Assembly (NCBI RefSeq): GCF_000807675.2
Contig: NZ_CP019962.1
Coordinates: forward strand, 4,127,157-4,191,156
Origin: Eubacterium limosum
Lineage (GTDB): Bacteria; Bacillota; Clostridia; Eubacteriales; Eubacteriaceae
Direction: 5' to 3'
DNA: 64,000 nucleotides
The notes under the pieces: model-generated
The model's input: only the letters and a program-made list of their open reading frames with translations
Database searches by the model: none
What the model was told of the DNA's origin: nothing
Translations under genes and position numbers: made by a program
Part shown: one piece after another, positions 25,987 to 34,792 of the stretch
How positions within the stretch are numbered: position 1 is the first letter of the stretch
How the letters are laid out: each line of letters starts with the position of its first letter

Positions 25987-26668
25987 CGTTCACCTCGAAA
26001 CGGTAACCCACACCCCAGATCGTCGCGATGCTCCACCCGGAGTGGTCCCTCTTGTCCAGCTTGGCCCGCAGGCGCCGGATATGGGAATCGACGGTGCGGT
26101 TATCACCGTAATAGTCATAGCCCCAGACAGCGTCCAGCAGGTTATCCCGTGAAAAGACCTTCTGCCGGTTAGCGGCAAGGGTCCAGAGCAGCTCTGTCTC
26201 CTTTTTAGTCAGCGGTATTACTTCGCCGTCCACAGTCGTCGTATAGGTGTCCAGGTCAATGGTCAGGCCCTTGTAGCTGAAAAACTGGAGCCTGGCCCCG
26301 CCGTCCCGGGACAGTCGCCGTAAAATGGCCCGCACCCGTGCCATGACCTCTCCGCCGGAAAAGGGCTTGACGATATAATCATCCGCCCCGATGTCCAGCC
26401 CCATGATTTTCTCGAAGTCTTCGCCCCGGGCTGTTATCATAATGATCGGAACGGCTGATTCCTCCCGTATTTGTCTGCAAACCTCAAAGCCGTCAAGCTT
26501 TGGCATCATCACATCCAGCAGGATAACCGCCGGAGCCTCCCGCCTGTAGGCAGCAAGGGCCTCCTCACCGTCATAGGCAACGACAGGCTCAAAGCCCTCC
26601 TTGCGCGCGTAGGCTGTGAGCACTGCTGTTATCTGCCTGTTATCATCCGCGATCAGCATTTTTTCCAT
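25973..26668 (-). CDS. OmpR-family response regulator
   Basis: A 231-residue regulator. The receiver domain has the acidic pair DDN at residues 7-9, phospho-acceptor aspartate in VILLDVMMPKLDGF near residue 53, the threonine in MITARGED and lysine in IVKPF. The C-terminal winged helix contains LTKKETELLWTLAANRQKVFSRDNLLDAVWGYDYYGDNRTVDSHIRRLRAKL. It starts 15 bp after the upstream kinase gene ends, so all four two-component genes here may share one transcript. Confidence 0.92.
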   Translation of the reverse strand: MEKMLIADDNRQITAVLTAYARKEGFEPVVAYDGEEALAAYRREAPAVILLDVMMPKLDGFEVCRQIREESAVPIIMITARGEDFEKIMGLDIGADDYIVKPFSGGEVMARVRAILRRLSRDGGARLQFFSYKGLTIDLDTYTTTVDGEVIPLTKKETELLWTLAANRQKVFSRDNLLDAVWGYDYYGDNRTVDSHIRRLRAKLDKRDHSGWSIATIWGVGYRFEVNDGEA

Positions 26669-26683
26669 ATTTTTTACCTCGTG

Positions 26684-28114
26684 TTAAGCTTCCTTATGAC
26701 CAGTATACACCCTAATTTTGACAAAACGATGACAAAAATCCTTTAACGGAAGTTTTATCACCACTCTCCCATGGCCAGTCTGGGCATCATTCTCCAGGCG
26801 CAGGCTGCCGCCATGCTGCCTGATAATGCTGTCTGTAATGTAGAGCCCCATACCATAGTGTTTTTGGGCGCTTCTGCTTTTGTCACCCATGTAAAATTTA
26901 TGGACCGCGTTTTTGAGCGCGTGTGCGCTGAACCCTGGCCCACCATCTGTGACGGTTATGGAGAGCACACTGCTGTCTCCCTCTGCCTTAAGGCTGAGGC
27001 TGCCGCCCTCTGGCGTATAGTCGGCGCCGTTGGCGATGATGTTCATCACCGCCCGGTTCAGCAGTCCGCTGTCGCCGAAAAAGGCTTCTGGCAGGTGCTC
27101 AGTGTCAAAGTACAGGTGAATCTGCCTCCCGGCCGTATAGCCCTCGGCCTGTTTTTTTATCCGCTCCATAAAAGCCGCGGCCGGAATGCTCTCTGCGTTC
27201 AGGTTCCAGGCTGCCCTGTCCTGCGACACCTCCATCAAAAGGCGTGTGTACTCCTCAATGACCTCTGCGTTATCGTGGATATAACGAACACACTCGGCCT
27301 GCTCCTCATTCAGGTTGTCCTCTGTGAGCAGCTCGCTGTTTCCTTTTATAATGGTCAGCGGCGTCTTGATATCATGGGCCAGCGCGCTGATCTGCTCTTT
27401 CTTTTCCTGCTCCTCACGCCACTGTTTCTGAAGTGATTCCTTCAGGGCAAGGCGCATATCATCCATGGAGCTGAGCACCTGGTTAAACTCCCATATACCG
27501 GATGGGCCGGCTCTGTATTCCAGATCCTGATTCCGGATGGCATTTGTGGCCTCCATAAGCGGAGCCAGCTCGTTTTTCAGGCGTTTGCTGAATGCTCTGG
27601 TCGCTAAAAAAACCACCAGAATATAGAGTGCCGCCGCCGTAATGATAACCGCATTCATCAGTCGCTCCGGAGAGGGAAGCTTCTGGTTTAGGGCTTCGTC
27701 CTTATAGGAGGCCTTGATATAGTATTGAAGGACACAAACCCCATCGTCTCGGGGAATCTGGTAATAAAACCGATCGCCAAAGAGGTTCTGGCCTCTCTGG
27801 GCATACTCCCGGGCCTCTGCCAGCATTTTCTGATCCATGTCGGTATCAAGCACCTGACCATCGTGGCTGATAAGCGCGTAGCGGCTCCCCGCCGGGACAA
27901 GGGACGCATCAAAGGGCTCCGCGGCCTGGATGGCCTCCTTCTGATCCCTGATCGCGTTCTCCACCGTATTGGCCGGGACGAACTGATCCGATGTGATAAT
28001 CTCAGCCAGAGCGCCGGCCGCCATAGCCAGCACTACCACAAAGGATAAGACGAGCAGGCAGGCATAGGTCAGAATAATCCGGCTGATCTTTTTAGAGTGC
28101 TCTCTCATTGCCAT
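26684..28114 (-). CDS. Sensor histidine kinase (peptide-sensing type context)
   Basis: A 476-residue kinase with a transmembrane helix near residues 11-37, an extracytoplasmic domain of about 130 residues, a second helix near 152-168, and a cytoplasmic kinase core: H-box SALAHDIKTPLTIIKGNSELL, N-box MNIIANGADYTPEGG, VTDGGPGF and GMGLYITDSIIRQHGG. H-box and G-box sequences resemble kinases of the lantibiotic/bacitracin sensing group. The gene overlaps the response regulator gene by 10 bp and sits downstream of a CprABC-like transporter, so sensing of cationic peptides is a reasonable inference. Confidence 0.88.
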   Translation of the reverse strand: MAMREHSKKISRIILTYACLLVLSFVVVLAMAAGALAEIITSDQFVPANTVENAIRDQKEAIQAAEPFDASLVPAGSRYALISHDGQVLDTDMDQKMLAEAREYAQRGQNLFGDRFYYQIPRDDGVCVLQYYIKASYKDEALNQKLPSPERLMNAVIITAAALYILVVFLATRAFSKRLKNELAPLMEATNAIRNQDLEYRAGPSGIWEFNQVLSSMDDMRLALKESLQKQWREEQEKKEQISALAHDIKTPLTIIKGNSELLTEDNLNEEQAECVRYIHDNAEVIEEYTRLLMEVSQDRAAWNLNAESIPAAAFMERIKKQAEGYTAGRQIHLYFDTEHLPEAFFGDSGLLNRAVMNIIANGADYTPEGGSLSLKAEGDSSVLSITVTDGGPGFSAHALKNAVHKFYMGDKSRSAQKHYGMGLYITDSIIRQHGGSLRLENDAQTGHGRVVIKLPLKDFCHRFVKIRVYTGHKEA

Positions 28115-28764
28115 TTATACCCAATCCCCCAGACAGTCTCGATGGGGGCGCAGCCATAAACGCTCAGCTTTGCCCGGATATTTTTGACATGCTCCGCGAT
28201 GGCAGCGCTGTCTCCCTCGCCCTCATAGCCGTACACCGCCTCGTAGATCTGCTCCTTGGAAAAGACCTGGCCATGGCTTCTGGCCAGAAATTCACAGATG
28301 GCGTACTCGCTTTTGGTCAGAGATACCTTCTGCTCTCCGATCATCATCTCATGGGCGCCGAGGTTAAACCTTATGCCGTCCAGGCCCAGTACGCTTCGCT
28401 TTTCACGCTTTTCACGCCGCAGATGGGCCGCCACCCTGGCCCTCAGCTCGCCATTGCCAAAGGGCTTTGTGATGTAATCATCACCGCCGATCCCCAGACC
28501 GTACATAATATCCTTTTCCATGGTTTTGGCTGTCAGAAAAAGGATGGGACAGTCCACATTGTCCCGAAGCTCCCGGCAGAGGGTAAAGCCGTCAGTTCCG
28601 GGCATCATCACATCCAGAAGGATGAGATCAAAGGCTTCCAGCCCGTTCATGGAAAGCGCTGCCGGGTCGGACAGGGTCTTCACCTGATGACCATCCTTTT
28701 CCAGCACACGCTTCACCAGATTTAAAATGCCTTTTTCATCGTCGACTGCCAATATTCTTGCCAT
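28105..28764 (-). CDS. OmpR-family response regulator (CprR/NisR-like context)
   Basis: A 219-residue regulator with DDEKG at the N-terminus, phospho-acceptor aspartate in LILLDVMMPGTDGF, FLTAKTM and ITKPFG. The winged-helix domain includes LTKSEYAICEFLARSHGQVFSKEQIYEAVYGYEGEGDSAAIAEHVKNIRAKL. The ATG has GGAGG six bases upstream. It has its own promoter with a palindrome and lies directly after the transporter genes, so it probably controls the transporter operon and possibly itself. Confidence 0.9.
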   Translation of the reverse strand: MARILAVDDEKGILNLVKRVLEKDGHQVKTLSDPAALSMNGLEAFDLILLDVMMPGTDGFTLCRELRDNVDCPILFLTAKTMEKDIMYGLGIGGDDYITKPFGNGELRARVAAHLRREKREKRSVLGLDGIRFNLGAHEMMIGEQKVSLTKSEYAICEFLARSHGQVFSKEQIYEAVYGYEGEGDSAAIAEHVKNIRAKLSVYGCAPIETVWGIGYKWQ

Positions 28765-28799
28765 GGTGTCCCTCCTGTTGTTTCCATATTTCTACCACC

Positions 28800-28828
28800 A
28801 GTATAGCCTTTTGTGCCCCGGTGCACAA
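28800..28828 (-). promoter_or_regulatory. Promoter with palindrome upstream of the response regulator
   Basis: -35 TTGTGC (28828-28823) and -10 TATACT (28805-28800) on the minus strand, 17 bp apart. The dyad TTGTGC-N6-GCACAA at 28811-28828 overlaps the -35 and spacer, a plausible operator. Confidence 0.65.
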
Positions 28829-28835
28829 GGATTAA

Positions 28836-29606
28836 TTATTCGCTGGCGCTTCTCCCCTCCCAACGCTTAAACCAGAGCAGACAGAGCGCAAAAAGGAACA
28901 AGGTGGCGCAGCCGACAGCCAGCCATCCCACGGTGTTTTCGTTCTGGATAAACGCGAGTCCTTCCGGTGCCGGGGCTGTCAGGGCTTTTATAACAGCCAT
29001 GTCGCAGAAGCGCACGCCCCATCCCCAGGGAATAAAATACCAGATTCCTTCCCCGAGGCCTGTCAGCATCAGCGCCGCTACCAGCGAACCGGCAACCCCC
29101 ACAGAAATGGACGCGCCCTTGCCAAAGCGCAGGCTGATCCAGAGATGGAGTAAATATAAAAATAAATTAGAGGCAAACAGAGCGCCTGCCAGCTTCAGAT
29201 AGAGCAGTGCCGGTACAGCCTGCTGGCCCGGCAGCAGGGCAAAGCCTGCTCCGTAAAGGCCGACAGCCGCGACCAGCGCGCCAAGCCCCAGAACGGCGAG
29301 GAAACCAAACTTGCTCAAAAACGGAACCAGCCTGGACGGCAGCACGCCGAGCATGTTCTGGAAACCACCGGCCTGCTCCTCCTGGGAGGCCGCCATGCCG
29401 CAGACAATCCCGATAAGCATCGGAAAGGCCAGGGCCAGCGCCTCGAAATAGAAGGTCAACAAAACCTCAGTGCTCCATGCCGACAGTACACTGTAAAAAA
29501 GAAAAAGGCACACCCCCACAAGGGGGATGATCAGGTGCAGCCACAATAGGGGCGTGTGTTTTATTTTAAGGGATTCGGCCTTCAAAGACCTGAAAAAGCT
29601 TTTCAT
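28836..29606 (-). CDS. ABC-2 type permease, lantibiotic-immunity/CprC-like (LanG position)
   Basis: A 256-residue membrane protein with six hydrophobic segments and an N-terminal amphipathic start (MKSFFRSLKAESLKIKHTPLLWLHLIIP), the layout of MutG/EpiG-type immunity permeases. It begins one base after the previous permease gene ends. With the ATPase and the first permease it would form an exporter or membrane-clearing pump for antimicrobial peptides. The substrate is unproven; sequence alone gives only the family layout. Confidence 0.75.
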   Translation of the reverse strand: MKSFFRSLKAESLKIKHTPLLWLHLIIPLVGVCLFLFYSVLSAWSTEVLLTFYFEALALAFPMLIGIVCGMAASQEEQAGGFQNMLGVLPSRLVPFLSKFGFLAVLGLGALVAAVGLYGAGFALLPGQQAVPALLYLKLAGALFASNLFLYLLHLWISLRFGKGASISVGVAGSLVAALMLTGLGEGIWYFIPWGWGVRFCDMAVIKALTAPAPEGLAFIQNENTVGWLAVGCATLFLFALCLLWFKRWEGRSASE

Positions 29607-30365
29607 TTATGCCGCCTCCTTTTTGCTGAACCAGCGCACACAGAGAAGTGTCAGGGCTGCGCACAGTACCAGGGACAGCACGATCGCCACTGGAACCACG
29701 CTCATGTCAAGCAGAGGGCTTCCGGGCTCCACCAGCAGGTTATTCGGCCTGATGCCCAGTACCGGGCACATCGCCCGGGGTGTCCATGAGTATGGGATCA
29801 TAAACCAGAAGCCCTGTTCCGCCAGTATGACACCGCCAACGGTCCCCACACCGACATTGAGCAGCACTGCCCCCAAAAAGCCAAGCTTTTTAGCGAGTAT
29901 AAAGCAAAGGGGAATCTCCCACACACTGGTCAGAAAGACCACCGCCATCCCCAATATCATGGGTAAAATAGTGTCTGAGAGCGGCAGGGTTGTCCCCTGC
30001 CAGAAAAAACTTTTGATTCCGGTACCCAGAATAATCCCCAGGAGCACCACGCCGCAGGACATCAGGACATAAAAAGCGGTGACGCCCATTTTAGCCAGCC
30101 AAGAATCCCTGAGATCGACAGGCACGGTGTACAGGTTCTGATATTTAAGCTTTTTATTCCCGTCCTTCTGGTTGGAGAGCGCCGCGAACAGCGCGATACA
30201 GCCCGGGTAGATCAGCGTATACCACCAGTTAAAAGCATTGATCTGATAGTAACCAAAACCAAAGGTAAAGCTCAGAAGTATGAGCCCCAGAGGCCCCAGA
30301 AAAATCAGCTTACGGCTGAAAGTGCGTTTGAATTTCAAATTTTCTGCCTTCATCAGATTCAGCAT
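29607..30365 (-). CDS. ABC-2 type permease, lantibiotic-immunity/CprB-like (LanE position)
   Basis: A 252-residue protein with six transmembrane segments. It starts MLNLMKAENLKFKRTFSRKL, typical of MutE/EpiE-type permeases, and has the FALLSNQKDGNKKLKYQNLYTVPVDL-like cytoplasmic loop (here beginning FAALSNQKD) common in this family. It overlaps the ATPase gene by 7 bp and is followed immediately by a second, distantly related permease, the usual A-B-C order of Cpr and Lan immunity transporters. Confidence 0.8.
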   Translation of the reverse strand: MLNLMKAENLKFKRTFSRKLIFLGPLGLILLSFTFGFGYYQINAFNWWYTLIYPGCIALFAALSNQKDGNKKLKYQNLYTVPVDLRDSWLAKMGVTAFYVLMSCGVVLLGIILGTGIKSFFWQGTTLPLSDTILPMILGMAVVFLTSVWEIPLCFILAKKLGFLGAVLLNVGVGTVGGVILAEQGFWFMIPYSWTPRAMCPVLGIRPNNLLVEPGSPLLDMSVVPVAIVLSLVLCAALTLLCVRWFSKKEAA

Positions 30366-31081
30366 GATGTGTCGCCCTCCTCCTGCGCGCGGCTGTTTTT
30401 AACGACCTGCATAAACAAAGCCTCCAGGTCCTCGCCTTTATGAATTTTTGACTGGTAGCCCAGCACGCCGTCGCTGATAATGCCGATATCATCGGCCATG
30501 AGCTCAACCTCTGAAAGGATATGGCTCGACAGTATCACTGTAATCCCGTGCTTTGGAAAAGAACGGATCAGCTCACGCAGCTCCTGGATTCCGATGGGGT
30601 CCAGACCATTGGTCGGCTCATCCAGAATCAGCAGCTTCGGGTTTCCCAGCAGCGCCAGGGCAATCCCCAGCCGCTGTTTCATCCCCATGGAAAACTGCCC
30701 GGCGCGCTTGCTGCCTGTATTCTTGAGGTCAACAAGTTTCAGCACCTGCCCGATCCGCTTCTCAGGAAGACCCAGCAGGGTTGTGCGGACCTTCAGGTTC
30801 TCCTCAGCCGTCAGATTGTCGTAAAGGGGCGGCCATTCGATCAGGACACCCATGTTTTCAAGATCCTTTCTGGACCAGCTGTGCCCGTTAAAAATGATCT
30901 CTCCAGCGGTGGGGCGCAGCATACCGGTCATCATCTTAAGCGTGGTGGACTTGCCCGCCCCATTGGGGCCCAGAAGGCCGTAAATCGTATTTTTTCTTAC
31001 CCTGAGGTTTAGTTTTTTGACAGCCTCTGTTTTCTTAAAGCTCTTGCTCAGAGCCCGTGTTTCCAACAAATATTCAGTCAT
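30359..31081 (-). CDS. ABC transporter ATPase, BcrA/LanF/CprA-like
   Basis: A 240-residue ATPase. Walker A GPNGAGKST is near residue 38, the Q-loop-like IEWPPLYDN follows near residue 83, signature FSMGMKQRLGIA near 130, Walker B LLILDEPTNGLDP near 150, and LSSHILSEVE near 188. FSMGMKQRL and the DEPTNGLDPIGI string are characteristic of bacitracin/lantibiotic resistance ATPases. The ATG at 31081 has AAGGAG seven bases upstream, so the longer frame opening at 31126 is rejected. It is the first gene of the transporter operon; a TATACT box is seen at 31118-31113. Confidence 0.88.
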   Translation of the reverse strand: MTEYLLETRALSKSFKKTEAVKKLNLRVRKNTIYGLLGPNGAGKSTTLKMMTGMLRPTAGEIIFNGHSWSRKDLENMGVLIEWPPLYDNLTAEENLKVRTTLLGLPEKRIGQVLKLVDLKNTGSKRAGQFSMGMKQRLGIALALLGNPKLLILDEPTNGLDPIGIQELRELIRSFPKHGITVILSSHILSEVELMADDIGIISDGVLGYQSKIHKGEDLEALFMQVVKNSRAQEEGDTSC

Positions 31082-31208
31082 GTTATCGCTCCTTACTTCT
31101 TTTGATGGCTCTAGTATATAAGGCAATTTTCAGGATTTTATAAGGATTTTGAAAATTTTATGGTATAATTGAAAAAACATCTTTTTAACCCATCATCGGA
31201 GGATTTTA

Positions 31209-32363
31209 ATGACTCAAATTAAAACTGAAATCCACGCGCTGCTGCCGGAAATCATCCTGCTGAGGCGGTAGCTCCACCAGAATCCTGAGCTGAGCCTTAA
31301 GGAATACCAGACCGCGGACTGCATCGAGGCCCATCTGGACGCCCTGTCCATCCCTCACCGCCGTGTCGCGCCTACTGGCGTGGTCGCTGACCTCATCGTC
31401 AATCCAGATTACCCCACTACTGCCATCCGGGCCGAAATCGACGCGCTGCCCATTGCCGATGAAAAAGCAGTGCCTTACGCCTCCCAGACGCCGGGCGTAT
31501 CCCACGCCTGCGGCCATGACGGGATCACTGCCCTTACCCTGGGGCTGGCCCGGCTTTTAAGCGCGCATAAGAACGCGCTGTCCACCAATATCCGTTTTCT
31601 TTTTGAACCAGCCGAGGAAACCGGCCGCGGCGCCAGACTGCTGATTGACGGCGGGGCGCTGGAATCGCCAAAGCCTGATCAGCTCATCATCTTTCATTTC
31701 GCCAATTCTGAGCCTTTTGGCATGGAAATACAGCGGGAGGCCTCCACAGCCACGGTCGCGGGTCTCAAAATCGAGGTTACTGGCTCCTCAGGCCACTGGG
31801 CAGAGTCCTCTCTGGGCAACAGCGCGGTCAGCGCGGCTGCCTCATTGTTATGCGCTATTGAGGGGCTCAACGCCACAGCCGTCACTCAGAGGCCTTTTAT
31901 AATCGGCTTTGGAACCATCAGCGGCGGCGTTAAATCCAACGTTATTCCTGACACCTGCGCCATGGAGGGTACCCTGCGCGCTTTTACAGAATCAGACTTC
32001 GATCTCCTGTTCTTAGCCATCCGGCGCATGGCTGAAAACACCGAAAAGCGCACCGGCACCCAGATCCGCGTCAGCCTGTCCCACAGGACGCCTGCTGTCA
32101 TCAACGATCCTCGGCTTATCCAAAAGGGCTGTGACGCGGGCAGAGCGGTCTTTGGCGGCCGCTGTGTCCTCTCCGGTTCACCTTTTCTGGTCGGCGACAA
32201 TGCAGGCTGGTATTTTAAGGATATCCCAGACCTGCGCATTGTCTTCTTTGCCGCCCAGGACACTGCACCCAATTATCCTATCCACCACCCCAAGTTTGAC
32301 TTTAACGAGGGCATCTTCGGCCCGGCACTGGAAATGCTCTACAGAATGCTTCTCTCACTTTAG
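31209..32363 (+). pseudogene. M20 family amidohydrolase interrupted by an in-frame TAG at codon 21
   Basis: Translation should begin at the ATG at 31209, which has GGAGG six bases upstream and a TATAAT box at 31164-31169. The frame runs MTQIKTEIHALLPEIILLRR, then TAG (31269-31271), then LHQNPELSLKEYQ and continues open to 32363. M20D enzymes normally have RRDLHxxPELS or RREIHxxPE here, so the stop replaces one acidic codon. The rest is intact: IRAEIDALPI, metal ligands in HACGHD, FEPAEE, IIFHF and HHPKFDFNE. Known relatives hydrolyse N-acyl amino acids or amidated metabolites. It may be a recent pseudogene, start at a downstream GTG at 31380 and lack the N-terminus, or be read through. Confidence 0.8.
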
Positions 32364-32389
32364 ACGAACGTCCGTTTCGTACGGTCGTG
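32363..32389. repeat. 27-bp palindromic repeat, copy 4
   Basis: Arms GACGAACGTCCG and CGTACGGTCGTG around TTT, with a few mismatches. It abuts the TAG stop of the amidohydrolase frame, at the same gene-end position as other copies. No T-run follows. Confidence 0.8.
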
Positions 32390-32418
32390 ACACACACTAA
32401 CCAAGGAGAATATAATAT

Positions 32419-34035
32419 ATGCGTAAAACAGAAAAAAGCTGGGTTAAGGGCGCGGCCATTCTCGCCGCTGCCGGTATCTTTGTAAGACTGATTGGCATCC
32501 TTTTCCGTATTCCCATCAGCAACCTGGTGGGCAGCTACGGCAATGGCATTTTCTCAAATGTCTTCAGTATTTACAGCCTCCTGCTGATGGTATCCACCGT
32601 CGGCTTTCCGGTGGCTGTATCCAAAATGATTTCAGAAAATGTGGCCATCGGAGACTTCAGGGCTGTCACCAATGTTTTCAAGGTTTCCCTGCTCACCCTC
32701 TTTGTGCTGGGCGGGCTTTCCAGCCTTTTCCTGTTTTTTGGGGCCAGCTGGCTCATCGGGGTGACCAACTGGCCGCCTGAAAGTATCTATGCCATCCAGG
32801 GCATTGCCTTCTCCCCGCTGATCGTGGCGGTCTGTTCTGTCTACCGGGGCTACTTCCAGGGTTTTCAGAATATGCTGCCCACGGCCATCTCCCAGGTAAT
32901 CGAGCAGGTTGTCCGCATTGTGCTGGGCGTCTTTTTATGCTGGTACTGTGTGGTCATGCTGCAAAACGTCAGCCTTGGCGTTGGCGGCGCTTACCTTGGA
33001 ACCACCATCAGCAGTCTGGCGGCCTGCCTGCTTTTAATCGTCTGGCATTTTTATTTTACCCGAAAGCACAAAACACTGCTGCTCAAAACCAGCCGCAAGA
33101 CTCCCCTGTCCCGCAAAAGGATTCTGAAACGTCTGGTGCTCATCGCTGTTCCGGTTACCCTGACCTCTGCCATGATTACCTTTTTCTCCTTTGCCGACGC
33201 CATGATGTATGTCGACCGGCTGGCGCTGGCCGGGTTCGATTCCTACACAGCCACAGCCCTCATGGGGGACTTCTCCTATGCCGATACCTTTGTCAACATC
33301 CCTTTAAGCATCAGCGCCACCTTCGCCGCTGCCATGATCCCCGCCATCTCGGAATCCTTTGCCCTCAAAGATCAGGCCGGGATCAACGAGCGCATCAATA
33401 CCGCTATCCGGCTGGTTGTGCTGGTGGCCCTGCCCTGCTGTATCGGCCTTTCTGTGCTCTCGGACGGTATCTTCACGCTGATCTTCCCCGGCTCTGAGCA
33501 CGGCGCGGCCATCATGGAGGTCTATGCCTTCGCGACCATTTTTATCATGCTGTCCAATACCTTCCAGAGTATTTTGCAGTCCATTGACCGCTTTATCATC
33601 CCGCTCATTGCGCTGTTGGGAGCCTCTGTGGTGCGCATTGGCTGCAGCTATGTGTTCATGGCTATCCCCGCGCTCAATATCTACGGGGTTGTCCTGAGCA
33701 CAATGCTGACCTTTATCTTTTTAATGATCGTCAATTTTCTGTTTATCCGCCGCTACACCCACGTTCGCCTGAGCTATATAAACACCATGATCAAACCTTT
33801 TATCGCCTCGGCCATCATGGGCATGTCGGCTCTTGGCTGCTACAATTTTCTGCTGCCCCGTACCGGCAATACGATTTCGGTCCTTGCCGCCATTGTTGTG
33901 GCTGCGGTCATCTACTTCTTTTTGATCATTTTCTTCGGTATCCTCAGCGAGGATGAGCTGGAGCTGCTGCCGGGCAAACGGTTTTTACTGCCCCTGGTCA
34001 AAAAAATACAGAAGCTGTCGCCAAAAGCGTCGTAA
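32419..34035 (+). CDS. MOP-superfamily flippase, SpoVB/MurJ-like polysaccharide exporter
   Basis: A 538-residue membrane protein with about 14 hydrophobic helices. It opens WVKGAAILAAAGIFVRLIGILFRIPISNLVGSYGNGIFS, characteristic of the SpoVB/YtgP group of Firmicute lipid-linked precursor flippases. ISQVIEQVVRIVLGVF and SISATFAAAMIPAISESFA are further family motifs. These proteins move lipid-linked cell wall or spore peptidoglycan precursors outward. AAGGAG precedes the ATG by eight bases. It lies 55 bp beyond the amidohydrolase, separated by a palindromic repeat, and ends at a bidirectional terminator. Confidence 0.85.
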   Translation: MRKTEKSWVKGAAILAAAGIFVRLIGILFRIPISNLVGSYGNGIFSNVFSIYSLLLMVSTVGFPVAVSKMISENVAIGDFRAVTNVFKVSLLTLFVLGGLSSLFLFFGASWLIGVTNWPPESIYAIQGIAFSPLIVAVCSVYRGYFQGFQNMLPTAISQVIEQVVRIVLGVFLCWYCVVMLQNVSLGVGGAYLGTTISSLAACLLLIVWHFYFTRKHKTLLLKTSRKTPLSRKRILKRLVLIAVPVTLTSAMITFFSFADAMMYVDRLALAGFDSYTATALMGDFSYADTFVNIPLSISATFAAAMIPAISESFALKDQAGINERINTAIRLVVLVALPCCIGLSVLSDGIFTLIFPGSEHGAAIMEVYAFATIFIMLSNTFQSILQSIDRFIIPLIALLGASVVRIGCSYVFMAIPALNIYGVVLSTMLTFIFLMIVNFLFIRRYTHVRLSYINTMIKPFIASAIMGMSALGCYNFLLPRTGNTISVLAAIVVAAVIYFFLIIFFGILSEDELELLPGKRFLLPLVKKIQKLSPKAS

Positions 34036-34045
34036 TGCAGGCATT

Positions 34046-34081
34046 AAAAAAGCGCGTTCCATACAGGAGCGCGCTTTTTTT
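34046..34081. terminator. Bidirectional terminator between convergent genes
   Basis: AGCGCGTTCC pairs with GGAGCGCGCT with one wobble. A-run on the left and T-run on the right give terminators for both the flippase (+) and the acetyltransferase (-), whose TAA overlaps it. Confidence 0.9.
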
Positions 34082-34664
34082 AGCGTTCTGCCATCATTCT
34101 GTCCGCATCTGTTATCTCACGGAGCACCCTCGCCGGGTTGCCGGCTGCCACCACATTATCCGGTATATCCCTTGTCACCACAGAGCCAGAACCAATCACG
34201 ACATTGCTGCCAATGGTTACTCCCGGGTTGATGGTGGTATTGCCGCCGATCCACACGTTGTCCCCGATGGTCACAGGGCTGCCGCCCTCCTGAAGCGTAT
34301 TGCGTTCTTCACTGACCACTGGATGCCAGGCCGTAAAAATACAGACGCGGGGCGCCATAAAGCAGTTATCCCCAATGGTAATCGGGCAGACATCCAGGAA
34401 AACAGCGTCAAAATTGACGTACAGGTTATCTCCGGCGGTTATGTTATAGCCGTAATCACACTTAAAGCTCGGCTGAACCATGGGGTTTTTGCCAAGTTGT
34501 CCAAAGAGCTGCCCGATGAGCATCTGGCGGTGCAGCGGCTCGTATTCTGTGGTTAAATTAAAAAGGCGGCAGAGCTCATGGGCTTTCATCCGCTCCGCAG
34601 TCAGCTCCGGTGTCTCAGCACAGTAGAGCTGCCCGGCCAGCATTTTTTCTTTTTCGGTCATCAT
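34080..34664 (-). CDS. Sugar O-acetyltransferase (Maa/LacA/NodL family)
   Basis: A 194-residue hexapeptide-repeat acetyltransferase. The N-terminal maltose-acetyltransferase helix segment is EKEKMLAGQLYCAETPELTAER, followed by FKCDYGYNITAGDNLYVNFDAVFLD, the catalytic-histidine segment FTAWHPV, and the repeats GDNVWIGGNTTINPGVTIGSNVVIGSGSVV. It transfers acetyl from acetyl-CoA to a sugar; the acceptor is not determinable. It is monocistronic and minus-strand, with a palindrome TTTGTTAT-N8-ATAACAAA just upstream covering a TATAAT box. Confidence 0.9.
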   Translation of the reverse strand: MMTEKEKMLAGQLYCAETPELTAERMKAHELCRLFNLTTEYEPLHRQMLIGQLFGQLGKNPMVQPSFKCDYGYNITAGDNLYVNFDAVFLDVCPITIGDNCFMAPRVCIFTAWHPVVSEERNTLQEGGSPVTIGDNVWIGGNTTINPGVTIGSNVVIGSGSVVTRDIPDNVVAAGNPARVLREITDADRMMAER

Positions 34665-34682
34665 TTCCTCACCATATCTTTA

Positions 34683-34706
34683 TTTGTTATGATAAATTAT
34701 AACAAA
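34683..34706 (-). promoter_or_regulatory. Palindromic operator-like site over the acetyltransferase -10 box
   Basis: TTTGTTAT (34683-34690) and ATAACAAA (34699-34706) form perfect 8-base arms around 8 bp. A minus-strand TATAAT lies at 34701-34696 within it. No clear -35 is visible, so the promoter part is tentative. Confidence 0.5.
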
Positions 34707-34729
34707 TAAATCTACTTTGGCCTAGCCCC

Positions 34730-34758
34730 TTGCTCTCTGAATGACAAAGGTGTATACT
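34730..34758 (+). promoter_or_regulatory. Promoter of the GNAT gene
   Basis: TTGCTC (34730-34735) and TATACT (34753-34758) are 17 bp apart, upstream of the ATG at 34793. Confidence 0.65.
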
Positions 34759-34792
34759 TATCTCAGCATTGATTAAGTGAGGTAAATTTTGT

